From Pristionchus mayeri (lineage: Eukaryota; Nematoda; Chromadorea; Rhabditida; Neodiplogasteridae): a stretch of 64,000 bases of DNA. A program made the translations under genes and the position numbers. The notes under the pieces are model-generated. The model made no database searches and was not told where the DNA came from. It worked only from the letters and a program-made list of their open reading frames with translations. Location of the stretch: contig BTRK01000006.1 of the NCBI GenBank assembly GCA_036245805.1, positions 27,160,901 to 27,224,900 of the forward strand, given 5' to 3'. Shown piece by piece: positions 1 through 12,400 of the stretch (positions are counted from its first letter, which is position 1; each line of letters opens with the position of its first letter).

Positions 1-457
1 GTTTCCCCCTCGAACTTAGGAACGTGAAGTTCCCGGGAGTAAGGAGGAGCGAGAAAGGGTCAGCCGTGCGCGCTCTCTAGTCACGCCGGGTCAGAGAGCA
101 CTGGGAGGAGCGAGAGAGGGAGAGAGGGGAGTGCTCTCCTCTCGGGCAGGGAAGGGAGGGGCGCGCGAAGGGGGAGGGACGATGGGCGCGCAAGAGGGGG
201 GGGGGGGGGGAGAGGCGGGCCAGAGAGCGCGAAGGGAGGGGAGAGGGAGGAGTCTGGCGCGGAAGTAGGAAAGTGCCAAATATTGCCTCTTCAGACTTTA
301 ATGATAACGTTCGAAATCACTTCAGCTCTAAACGGGTCGATAGTGATCTCAACGGAAGGCTACGAGTATACTCTCAGAAAATATTTCCACGTCAACGTCA
401 TTTCCTTCTGGCAAGTCTCAACCGATCCAAATGATGAATGAGATAGATTCAGCTGAC
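1..457. other. Left edge: purine-rich sequence downstream of the last visible syntaxin-5 exon
   Basis: Positions about 50-260 are a G/A-rich, low-complexity stretch including a run of about 13 G near 197-209. Positions 270-457 are ordinary AT-richer sequence. On the minus strand this region follows the SNARE exon (458-600) of syntaxin-5, so it should be intron. I could not find an in-phase exon encoding the rest of the SNARE helix and the membrane anchor. The short minus-strand reading frame at 91-279 is proline/serine low complexity and is not called as a gene. Confidence 0.5.
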
Positions 458-3400
458 CTCATTATGCTTTCTCCTTGCTCAGCCACGAGATGTGCCAATT
501 GAGAGAAGATCTGACCCAGCTCGGAAATGGAAGACTCGATTGTTTCCATTGCGCCTGACCGAGATTGAGCATATGCGAGAGAGTCATCATGCAGAGCAAC
601 CTGAAATTAATTAGCTCATTCCCTATGGATACGGGGGAGGGGCGGGGGGGGAGGGGAGGGGGGGGGGGGGCTTTCCCGAATGATCACAAATACCATGCTA
701 CAGTGCACGCTACACCGCCAATTTTGTATATTACTTTAAAAGATCTTAAATTTTACAAATCTTTTCTCGATTAAAACGCTGTCTCGGTAAGAACGGAGGG
801 GTAGGTGGCACAATCGTTAAAACTCATCCCCTGAAAGTCAAACTTTATGGGTGGGATACGATGCAGCCAAAACACTAGACCCAAAAGTAAACTAGACCCA
901 AAAGATCTTTGATCTTTGGCATCTGAAATTTTCAAAGTGATTTTAGCCCGGCGTGTTATACATCATTCGAAAGAGCATGAACAGTTATGCCAGAATTTAA
1001 GTTTTCGAGAGCGTGTGACTCATGGTGTTCATGAAATATAAGAAAAACCGGTAAAAGTAAATATTTACAATTTTCTAAAAAAATAAAGCACCACTTTTCA
1101 ACTCATTCCCCATCGTGGAAATGAGATATATGGTGTAAAATTTCATGACGAATTCAACAAAAAAAATGTCGTTGATGAAAAAAAAATGTCATAAAAAGTT
1201 CACACATGTCAAAAAAGATCAAACAAGCGAGACAAAAAATTTGCAACAATTCATGCCGTCAGGCGGAATCGAACCTGAGTCGACGATTGCGTGCAAGTTT
1301 TTTGTCGAAAGGACTATTTGTGGCACCGATTTCATCAACGGCATACTTTTTTATTGAATTCGATATGAAATTTTATACCATATATGAGGCGAATCGCGAG
1401 AGAATCGACCATTTTAGGGGGGTTAGCGGCGGTAGGATTCAAGTTTATCTTATCCCGCTATAATTTTGGTAGTAAGTATTTCAAATGATGCTCTTTCAAA
1501 CTGCGTCGTCAGAATTTTGATATCGGTCGTCATCTTCGAGATTCAGAAGGCCAAACTTGGTACTATCACTTTTCGACATTCAAATCGGGGCCACTTAAAT
1601 GATCATAACTTCGTTTAAAATGAAGATAGAAGGTCGTTCTTTTTTAGCACGCGTCTTCTGAGAGATTGCATGAAAACGGACCCCCTGCGGCACCAGGAGC
1701 CCCAACTTTCAGTACTATTCTTGAGATAATTATGCTAGAGTATATTAGGGACGATGAAACTTTTGGCGTTGCCCGTTTTTCTCAGAACCGGCTTTTAGGT
1801 ATTTTCCGGTTCCATGTACGGCTCTACCATAGATCAGCTCCCCGATGAGCTAGAGTGAAAAAAAAAAAATTGAGCCGAGCCATGTAGGGGTGGGAATTGG
1901 CCTTAGTGCAGCAAAAATGCTCTCCAAGATGAATATTTCAAATTTTTAAAATGGTTATTCTTTAAGATACACGCTCAATTATTCACTCTTTCGCTGTTTT
2001 AATATTTTTACTCATAGACTGAATCATATGCCGTCGAAAAAACCAAACAAATCAGCATTGTCGAAAAATCATATTTTTCGCCTCGAAATTGCTCAAATTT
2101 GCACGTTGTAACATCAACATTTCGAGCCCACTCAGAGCGCTCACTATTCCCGTTCAATAGAACACCTTGACATGAGTTACGTCAGTTGGAACACGCCGTC
2201 TCAAAAATTTCGATACTCCTGTTTTTCACACATGAAAATGGAAAATTCACTGTGTCGGGTATATCAACAAATCATTTCTGGGATTACTTGTGAGAATTAT
2301 GATTAGATTTTTGTGTGGAAAATAATTTCGTATGCTAATGAATCACAAATGCACGCAAAATCTACCAATCTTTGTGTTTCTAAATTAGTGAAATTTTTCG
2401 AGTCGAAAATTTCAATTTTGCAAAATTCATGAAAAGTGCGACTATTCCATTCGTATCTGATTCATTAGCATAAGAAAGTATTTTCCACTCAAAAATCTAA
2501 TCATAATTCTCACAAGTAATCACAGAAATAATTTTTTGATATACCCTACACAGTGGATTTACCATTTTCATGCGTGAAAAAACAGGAGAATCGAATTTTT
2601 TGAGACGGCGTGTTCCAACTGAAGTCACTCATCTCAAGGTGTTCTATTGAACGGGAATAGCGAGCGCTCTGAGTGGGCTCGAAATGTTGATGTTACAACG
2701 TGCAAATTTGAGCAATTTCGAGGCGAAAAATATGATTTTTCAAAAATGCTGATCTGTTCGGTTTTTTCGACGGTATTTGATTCAGTCTATAAGTAAATAT
2801 ATTAAAACAGCTAAAGAGTGAATAATTGAGCGTGTATCTTAAAGAATAACCATTTTGAAAATTTGAAATATGCATCATGTAGAGTATTTTTGCTGCACTA
2901 AGGCCAATTCCCACCCCTACATGGCTCGTCTCAATATTTTTCCTAATAGACTAATGTACGTAGATTCTAACAATGGTCTCTAATTACGCGGAAAGGTGGG
3001 GTCCCCGAGCCGCAAGAATTTGTTTTATCATGGCGAAATCACTTTTTCATTTGTTTCGATATGACATTGTTGTCAAAGCAACTTCATGTTAACATAAAAG
3101 TTGCTTGAAATAATTTCCGCACATTTTGAGCCCAAAGCCGGCACTCTAGCTCATCGGGGAGCTGACCTATGGTAGAGCCGGACATGGAACCGGAAAATAC
3201 CTAAAAGCCGGTTCTGAGAAAAACGGGCAACGCCAAAAGTTTCCTCGTCCCTAATATAATCTAGTATAATTATCTCAAGAATAGTACTGAAAGTTGGGGC
3301 TCCTGGTGCCGGGGTGTCATGCAATCTCTCAGAAGATGCGTGTTAGAAAGAAAGCTACCACAATGCTCTACAACTTTATCTATACGACATCATTCCTGGT

Positions 3401-6400
3401 CTTCATCATGGTGCAGGGCGGTCGGGCGGACTAAAAATGACGTATCTTTGGAAATCGGAAAAACGTTTTGGGTTATCATGTTTAAGAGACCCTCCACCAG
3501 AAAACGGAACAGGTCCACGGATGGCCAAAAATTCGATAATTCCCATACTTTTTTTTTCTAAAGTGTAGGCCCCGAGTGCTGATTGACGGCTACAATAACT
3601 AAGGCGGGGGCCGATTTTGAAAAAGTTTCGGGTACCCCCAGTTTTTGGGGTCGAAAAAGTCGATATCCCAGAATTAGATGGAAAGTAGATATTCGGACGT
3701 ATTTTTACTCGCAGAAAGCGAATTTCAATATTAGAATGCGAGAAAATGCGAAACAAAAAAGTGTGGGACGAAAAACCACTTTTCCGGTCATATTTTACTC
3801 GATTGTAAAAAATCGAAAAATTTCGGAGTGTTCTAGCTATGATTTTCAGAATCTACGTGTAAAATAATATTTAAGCGCAAAAAATCAAAATTTTAAAATC
3901 GTGTATATTTGATGAAATTTAGGTCCAAAGTGCGTCAGAACCGTCAAAATGCCGTATATGTCGTCACGCAATTTCGATTTTCGTGCAAATAGAAGTTTCC
4001 ATTGACTACAGAACAAATTGGAACGCCAACTGCAAGCATTTCCGTATAAGTTGGGAGAAGTTAAAAAACTTGAATTTACGAAAATTCATATTTTCCAGTC
4101 CTTTGCTCATTTGATCAATATTTGAAAAATAGTTGTATGTAAACTAACCGTTTATAAAACTAATCATGTCTCATAACTCACTTACTGTGTCATGCAGTAC
4201 CTAAAAATGTCGAACCGAATGCTTCAAATTGTACAAATTATCCTTATGACTTCCAAAATGACGTCATTTTGACCGAAAACCACGGTTTTTTGAGCCCAGT
4301 GGCGTTCAATCACATTTTCGTGGAGAATGACCTCGAAAATCGAGTTCTACGGTTGAAAATACATAGAAAACGTCTTTCTTTTTAGTCATTTGGACACTTC
4401 GAGTTTTTGGCATCGCCACAGCCAACTGAAAATGAGTTTTGGAAAATTTTTAATTCATGTGCATTGTTAAGCAGATAGACATTGGAAATGCTCCTGATTG
4501 ATGTTTTAAAGCGTTTCAAGGGCCATAGAAACTTCTATTGGCACGAAAATCGAAATTACGTGACGACCTATACGGCATTTTGAAGGTTTTGACGCACTTT
4601 AGACCTAAATTTCATCAAATATACATGATTTTAAAATTCTGATATTTTGCGCCTAAGTATTATTTTACACGTAGATTCTGAAAATCATAGCTAAAACACT
4701 CCGAAATTTTTAATTTTTTTACAATCGAGCAAAATATGAGTGGAAAAGTGGTTTTTCGAGCCATACTTTTTTGTTTCGCATTTTCCCGCATTCTAATATC
4801 GAAATTCGTTTTCTACGGGTGAAAATACGTCCGAATATCTACTTTCCATCTAATTCTGGGATATCGACTTTTTCGACCCCAAAAACGGGGGGTACCCGAA
4901 ACTTTTTCAAAATCGGCCCCCGCCTTAGTTATTGTAGCCGTCAATCAGCACTCGGGGCCTACACTTTAGAAAAAAAAGTATGGGAATTATCGAATTTTTG
5001 GCCATCCGTGGACCCCTGCACAGTTGTTACGTTCTCTCGTGGAGGGTCTCTTAAGTTTAAGTTCATACATGGAACTAACTTCACGCCAAAAATTAGGGCA
5101 ATCTGGGTATAGACAAAAAAAGGTCTCACTTTTGTGCGGCGACCCCAAAATGAGTTCTGGAAAAGAGTACTTCCCTATCTTCAATTGGCCTGATTTGGGC
5201 TCAAAATCATTCAAAAACATCCAAAACAACATTCTAAGTATCTACCCCCCATGTTGTAGCTCTTCCATTGGTCATAAATGGCCACATGACCGAAAATTTG
5301 AAATTCTATATTTTAACCAATTTCAACATGCGGGATGGGCCCAAATGCACTAAATGGGTTTCAAATAATGTAAATACATCCCTCGAAACAGCTCAAAGAA
5401 AAAGGGCTACTGAAAAGAGGAAATTTCACCTGAAGAATCCAAGGAAACACGCAAAACTGTGACTCCGGTAAAAATAGGGATAGAGACTCGGCATTTGGTT
5501 AGAAATGTAGAGCACGATGAGCTAAACATTTCATCTGTTGAAAGTGAGTATCTATCTTTACGTTGAAGCATGCTACAGAGCCTGGAAGTTGGCCAGAAAT
5601 AGGCTAGAATCCCCAGAGCGCGTGCTCAAACCGTCTGGCGCTCTCGCCTCCCTCCCCTCTATTTAGCGCTCCCCTCGGCCCGTTTCCCGTCGTTTCTGGC
5701 CAACTTCCAGGCTCTGTAGCTCGCGTCAACGTAAAGATAGAGACTCATTTTCAACAGATGAAATGTTTAGCTCATCGTGCTCTACATTTCTAACCAGAAG
5801 CTGAGTCTCTATGCCTATTTTTACCGGAGTCACAGTTTTGCGTGTTTCCTTGGATTCTTCAGGTGAAATTTCCTCTTTTCAGTAGCCCTTTTTCTTTGAG
5901 CTGTTTCGAGGGATGTATTTACATTATTTGAAACCCATTTAGTTCGTTGGCTAGATAGTGAAAGATGAGTAGTTTTTGAAATCGGAAAACTAAAATGGGC
6001 ATAAGTAAAAATCCCATACTTCTAATTGCACAAAACTCGGATTACGGCCTATGGACTAGATACTCTACATGCACACCAATTGCCGGCTTCTACTTTTGAG
6101 TTTTAGCCATAAATAATATCCAGAAACCAATGAAGGAACTTTCAAACGATGTTGTTGACCATTCCATCGTGTTGAGAATGAAAAACCACCCCGGGAAACA
6201 AATTTTCAATTTTTTTATAGCAAGTTCTACTCTGGATAAGTCAAATAAACCAGAAATTTCGCTATTTCAAAGGGTGAAATGGTGCTTCATTAGAAGTCAA
6301 TTATGCAAAATGAAGTTGACCATCGTCATCAGCATGAAAAAGTACCCCGGATACCATATTATTGAAAAATTGGTGTTCCAGATCATCCCTGAATTGCCTG

Positions 6401-9400
6401 ACCCTTACAAATACTGTGTCATAAAGTTATAACTTCATGGAATGAGTTTTAACGATTGTGCCACTTCCACTCCGGAATCTGACGTTCTTACGGAGACAGC
6501 GTTTTAAACGTGTGCATCATTGCCGATACCAATAAGACCAACCCGGTATGCAGCTCCTGTCATCCCATTTTTGACTTTTACGGTTTCTTTGTTTTTCGCG
6601 TAGCATAATTGGTATACTGAGAGGCATCCTCCTTTTGTTGTTAATCGGCAGATATTCCTGCCCACATTTTTTCAACAACAAACATTTCCCGGTACTGTTA
6701 AGGATAGCACATTCTTAGCACACGTAAATAATTTGAATAAATTGTATTAACCAATGCATCACTTTTTTTTGAATATCTAACTTAAAAAGCACTCCCAACT
6801 ACAGAATTCTCTACAGAGGAAAGAGAAAATCTGATAGATCAATAAAATTCAAACCTTTGCAGATTTGATTCTAAAATGCCCTATACTTAAGTAAATTGGA
6901 ACTGATTACTATAGAAATACAAGTTTCCGATTCGCGCGAGAGTTAACAGATGTTATGTTCCAAAACGCTTCAGGTAAAATAAACCAGGAAAACAAATTAA
7001 ATTTAGGAAGCAAAAGAAATATCACGCCTCTCACGAGAGAATCGAGCTGAATTTGCCATTCATGGGAATGGAGGAAAATCGTGAATTGAGTTCAAACCGG
7101 TTTTGGCCATCTTAAGGCATGCCTGAGTGACCCCCGAAGTCTTATTGTGCATACTTCATTTTGGAGCTTCCCACAACGGGTCGCAATTCGGCATCATTCA
7201 CTTCAAAGGTCAAATTCTCGAAAACGGTGATAGATTGAGTAAAATTGACATCTGAGTGACCCCGGCTCATTTTTTGAGCTCTATCGATCTATCTAAATCA
7301 ATTTCTCTGAATCCGATTTTGAACGGCGGTACTTTGTAGGTCGATTTTCTCAAAAATGTAGGTGCAGAAGCAGCTCAAATTTTCTAAGTGAATGCAGCTC
7401 GGCGAGAGCTTTCAAATGAGTGGTTTGCCAACAAAATACGGACACTTGTGTGAGAGTTTTCCCCCTTTTATTCTTTTCGATCATTTGAAGGCACTTATTT
7501 CTCGTCACACCGCGCGTTAAAGTTACCCAACGCCCGTGCAATTTTTTTAAAAACTAGCGCCATGAAAATATCTTACCGCGAATTCCATGACCAAGTACTA
7601 AGTACCGTAATTTTTTAAAATTAGCGCTAACAGATTTATGCGCGGTTTGTTTAAATATTGTTTAATCGATTACGTGGGCTTAATATTGAAGTTTTTGTTG
7701 TTGAAATATATATTTCTACAACCGGGGGGAAGCGAGGATGAATTTGGTAAAGAACCGGGCTTGTGAACGCATAATTACCGCACATAAAATATTCACGTTT
7801 CAAACCTCTCGGGAAAATCGGTCCTGATCAGGGTTGCACCGCACATGTTTATGAGGTCGATTCTGCGACTAATTATTGATTTTCTGCTTTTATTAGTATT
7901 GCATTTCTACTAGTCTCTTTTATGTCTATCAGTTTCAGGAATAATAATATAGGCCATTTTTAAGGGTGTTGGGTAACTTTAATGAGATTGCAGAATGAAA
8001 TTATCCCATTGTCCCTCGCTCCCCTATTGTCCTCACTCCTACTTCATTCCCATAAAACGCGCGGTGTGACGAGAAATAAGTGCCTTCAAATGATCGAAAA
8101 GCGTAAAAGAGGCAAAACTCTCACCCAAGTGTCCGTATTTTGTTGGCAAACCACTCATTTGAAAGCTCTCGCCGAGCTGCATTCACTCAGAAAATTTGAG
8201 CTGCTTCTGCACCTACATTTTTGATAAAAATGCCCTGAAGTGTAGCACTGTTCAAAATCGGATTCAGAAAAATTGGTTTAGATAGATCGATAGAGCTCAA
8301 AAAATGAGCCGGGGTCACTCAGATGTCAATTTTACTCAATCTATCACCGTTTTCGAGAAATTGACCTTTAAAGTGAGTGATGCCGAATTGCGACCCGGTG
8401 TAGGAAGCTCCAAAATGAAGTCTGCAATATAAGACCTCGGGGGTCACTCAGGCATGCCTTAGGATGGCCAAAACCGGTTAGAACCAATTTCACCATTCCC
8501 AACCTCAGCTCGATTCTCTCATGAGAGGCGTGATATACAGATCATTTCTCGTGCCCACAAAAAAATTTTTCCATTAACACGACTGGTTGCACATTTGTTG
8601 GTTTGAATCGTAAGTGGCAGCAGCCTGAATAAACAATTCCAACCGTATTCTAAGACATGCCGATTTTGGAATTGTATTTAACCCTTGATAAGGATTTTTT
8701 TAAAATATATTTTTTCAAGGCTAGAATAACCTGTGACTGGGCATTGAAGTGTCCCATGTCAATAGCCACAGCTTCTCCACTCGAGTGATTGTCGTCATCG
8801 AGAAGTCGACTACGGACTGAAGGGAAGAACAAGAAATCAGCAGAAAGGGGAATTAAATATAGAGAAGTGACCAAGTCGAGTGAGAGACACGAGAGGAGAG
8901 TTGCTTCTACTCTCACTCCGCATACTCTATCAGTCAGAATAAAAATCATTCTAGTTCATCTCTAAAGAATACACTGTAAGCATTGCAATGAGATGCATTA
9001 GTAATGAACGAGAGTGAATAAAGGGTAGACATGCCATTACTGGAGCTGCTTGAGGAAGGGATGGGATGAGATCCCATCGGGATGAGATCAGCCTGCAATA
9101 CAAATTCCCTCTCATTTTACAAACATAATAATAACTAATAATTATTACAAACAAATTATTTTATACTTATAATTTGTCATTATTTTACCAGGATCTAAAT
9201 AGAAAAAAAAACTTACTATACATGTGTATATGAGGCTGATTCTCTAAGAGTCGAACAATCTCCGACAGGGGCTAGTACAGTGTTTTACGAAAACATGTGG
9301 AAAGGGGTTTTCGAGGAAGCTGAACACAGTGGTCAACTTCATTTTGCTTCATCTCGACCGGTTAGCCCAGGCTGCACATAGGCACCATCTACATTTCTGC

Positions 9401-12400
9401 AGATAACTCAATAGCGGATTTTCGAATCTTCTTCAAACTTTCATAGCGGGTAATTAAGATCACCAGGAATCCAGGTATATAAAATTTACCTATTTTCGGA
9501 TGTCGAAAACGTACGACATTTAGGTTCTCGAATATATGGCCGAAGCCAGCACAACGAATTATATAGGCAGATGCGCCTTGCTATGCCAATCATTTTTCGT
9601 ATACAGGTTGTGGGTCTTAAGTTCTGCTCCCATAAGTTACAGGAGAAATTTCCGACAAGTTTAGGACCTCTTGCCGCGCAGATTGCGTCAGAGAGTGAGA
9701 AATTAAATGAGTTTCACTTTCAATTTCGTGCAAACAAAGGGAGTGGATCTCATTTCTCGCTATCTAACGCAATCTGCGCGGCAAGAGAGCCTAAATTTGT
9801 CAGAAAAACGAATGTAACTTATGGGAGCAGAACTTAAGACCCACAACCTGTATACGGAAAATGATTGGCATAGCAAGGCGCATCTGCCTATATAATTCGT
9901 TGTGTTGGCTTCGGCCATATATTCGAGAACCTAAATGTCGTACGTTTTAGATATCCGAAAATATGTAAATTTTATATGCCTGGATTCCTGGTGATCTTAA
10001 TTACCCGCTATGGAAGTTTGAAGAAGATTCAAAAATCCGCTACTGAGTTATCTGCAGAAATGTAGATGGTGCTTATGTGCAGCCTGGGCTAACCGGTCGA
10101 GATGACGCAAAATGAAGTTGACCACTGTGCTCAGCTTCCTCGGAAACCCCTTTCCACGTGTTTTCGTGAAAACGCTGTGCCCCATCTTGTTCGACTCTTA
10201 GAGAATCGGCCTCATATCACGCCATTCACCGCTTCACGAGAGAATCGAGCTAGAATCGGTATTCTTGGGAATGAAGGGGAAATCGTGAAATGAGTTATAA
10301 CCGGTTTTGGCCACCCTGAGGCATGCCTGAGTGACCCCTGAAGTATTAAAGTGCACACTTCATTTTGGAGCTCCCTACGTAGTGCCGGATACCGGCATCA
10401 CTCACTTTGAAAGCTGTTTTCTTGGATACGGTGATAGATAGGGCAAAATTGACCTCTGAGTGACCCCAACTCAGTTTTCGAGCTCTATCGATCTATCTAA
10501 ACCATTTTATGTAAAACCCATTTTCAACATTGGTGTAACGACACTCATGTGATATAACGAGAGGCGTGATATAACAATGATGGAAAAATATGAATATGAT
10601 ACGAAAATAATTGACAGGATACATACCTGGGAGGAGAATTTGTCCCTTCTTGTCTTTTGTTCTCGCAGATTCTCCGTCCGCATATCGAGCATCGACTAAA
10701 ATTATAATTACATTCGGCTAATGTTAAAAATCCGTCCCTCAAGAAGAGTTAATGGTCCGTGCTATTATAATGGTCCAACAAATATATTGGTCCACGAAAA
10801 CGGACCGGTATATTTTGATGGTCCGTTTTCAACAAATATGATGGTCCACATTTGCTTCAGAATTATAATGGTAAAATTACGGACCGGTATAATTTTTCAA
10901 ATTTTATCAGCACAGTTGATGATACTGACGATCTGCTATGTAGGTTAGATTTTCTTTGCACAGGCCAGCATAGAGTAGCAATTGATTACCGGACACGGTG
11001 AAACTCGTTAGGGGAAAAATCTCAGTACACCACGCTAGTTTGGACCCGAAAATCTCGAAGTCTGTCACTCTAGCCACCCTGATTTTTTTGGAGGTTTTCC
11101 AAATAAATTCCCTGATATTACAGTATTCTTTTACTATTTTTATTACATTTTCCTGATTTTTTGAATAAATAAATCGCGGGAACGCTTAATTTTATATATT
11201 TTGTTAATTTTATCATTCTAAAGCAATAATTCATTATTTTTATGAACAAATATTCCATACATTCTCTTAAACGTTTAGTTCATGAACACACAAACAAAAA
11301 CATTTGTTTGTGGGGTATAATGTGAACGAGGGAACGAGCATGATACATTTATTTCACAGAGAATATGAGCGACTTGCAGACCACTTTATCTATGAAGGAA
11401 TGCTTGATTTATTACAGTTCATAAATGGTATAGATGGGCCACCTCACTCAAAACAACGGGCAGTAGAGGGTCGCTCACCTGCTATGGGTGCTACATCGTC
11501 GTATCGTGTCGCCCCCCACTCGCAACAACAAGGACTTACCGAACTCTATACGCCGCCAGCGATGTTGAGTCCACAGTTTAGTCGAAGAGAGTTAGCTGCG
11601 CTGGAGTGAAACGTTACAGAGATCATCCTCTTAGTCTAAGCTTTCCACGAGATTTTCAAACTCGAAAGGGAACTAGGAGTGAATATATATTTATGCAACC
11701 AGGCAAAGTAGAAAATGCGACAGGAAATCGAGGTGGATAAAAGTGATTAGGAGTAATTAGGGACTACTCCGGAACTGTGCATGGCGTTGTCTTGAGTAAA
11801 ATATCATAGATATTGCAGATACAATATAAATCGGCCTATTTAAACAACGTAATTACAATTAAGTTTATCAAACGCGAATAAAAACAGGGCGGCTATGGGG
11901 TCAAACAAACCTGTTTTTAACTGGCCTACGGCCCAAGCATTTCGCTTTTTTGTACTTCATCCATCTTGGCCTCCGGCCCATAGTATCAGCCTGAAGCTTT
12001 TAACGAAAGAAAAACGAACTAAAATGAAATGAAAAGGAGTAAAATCAATCTTGTAAATCGGCAAAATATGAGGTGAAAATCGTTGGCAAAATTCCAAAAG
12101 TTGAATTTTGAATATCCTACCACGACAACCCTAACTTCTGCGAAAAAATAAGGTATCAAAGTACTGTAGAGCCATGAAATAAGCCATGGAATAGTCAAGG
12201 CACTGTTTAGTGAAAATATACTGTATTGTCACAGACGGAGAGGGGCTGTTCTCGAGTTTTATATGGGCTGAGTTTCACCGTGCCGGATGATGCGAGCCAA
12301 ATATCCATGGTTGTAACCTAAGTATGAGCCTTTGCTTGATGTGAAAAATATTAAACCCAATAGGTGAGCAACGCCCCGAGGAGACCGTATCATTGACTTC

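Larger units (their letters stand above)
1386..5945. repeat. Foldback element family A, copy 1 (interrupted and right-truncated)
   Basis: The left end GAGGCGAATCGCGAGAGAAT at 1386 and the sequence to about 1640 match 51642-51895. The match resumes at about 3345-3480 (like 51895-52035) and again at about 5055-5370 (like 52080-52346). The centre is a palindrome from about 5370 to 5940, folding around 5590-5730. The two breaks are occupied by separate palindromic insertions. The right arm seen in copy 2 is missing here. Confidence 0.7.
771..6507. repeat. Outermost inverted repeat of a nested foldback complex
   Basis: The sequence beginning TTAAAACGCTGTCTC at 771 returns inverted at 6494-6507 (ending GAGACAGCGTTTTAA), with similarity reaching inward to about 835 and 6438. 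Between these arms sit at least three further palindromes (1386-5945, 1640-3345, 3482-5055). The flanking 836-1385 and 5946-6437 stretches are AT-rich and non-coding; they do not look like arms of each other. The whole complex lies in the large syntaxin-5 intron. Confidence 0.6.

Noticed and set aside
3406..5112. Two similar 113-116 residue frames on opposite strands
   Set aside because: They are the two arms of one palindrome read on opposite strands. The same holds for 7350-7541 with 7982-8224.
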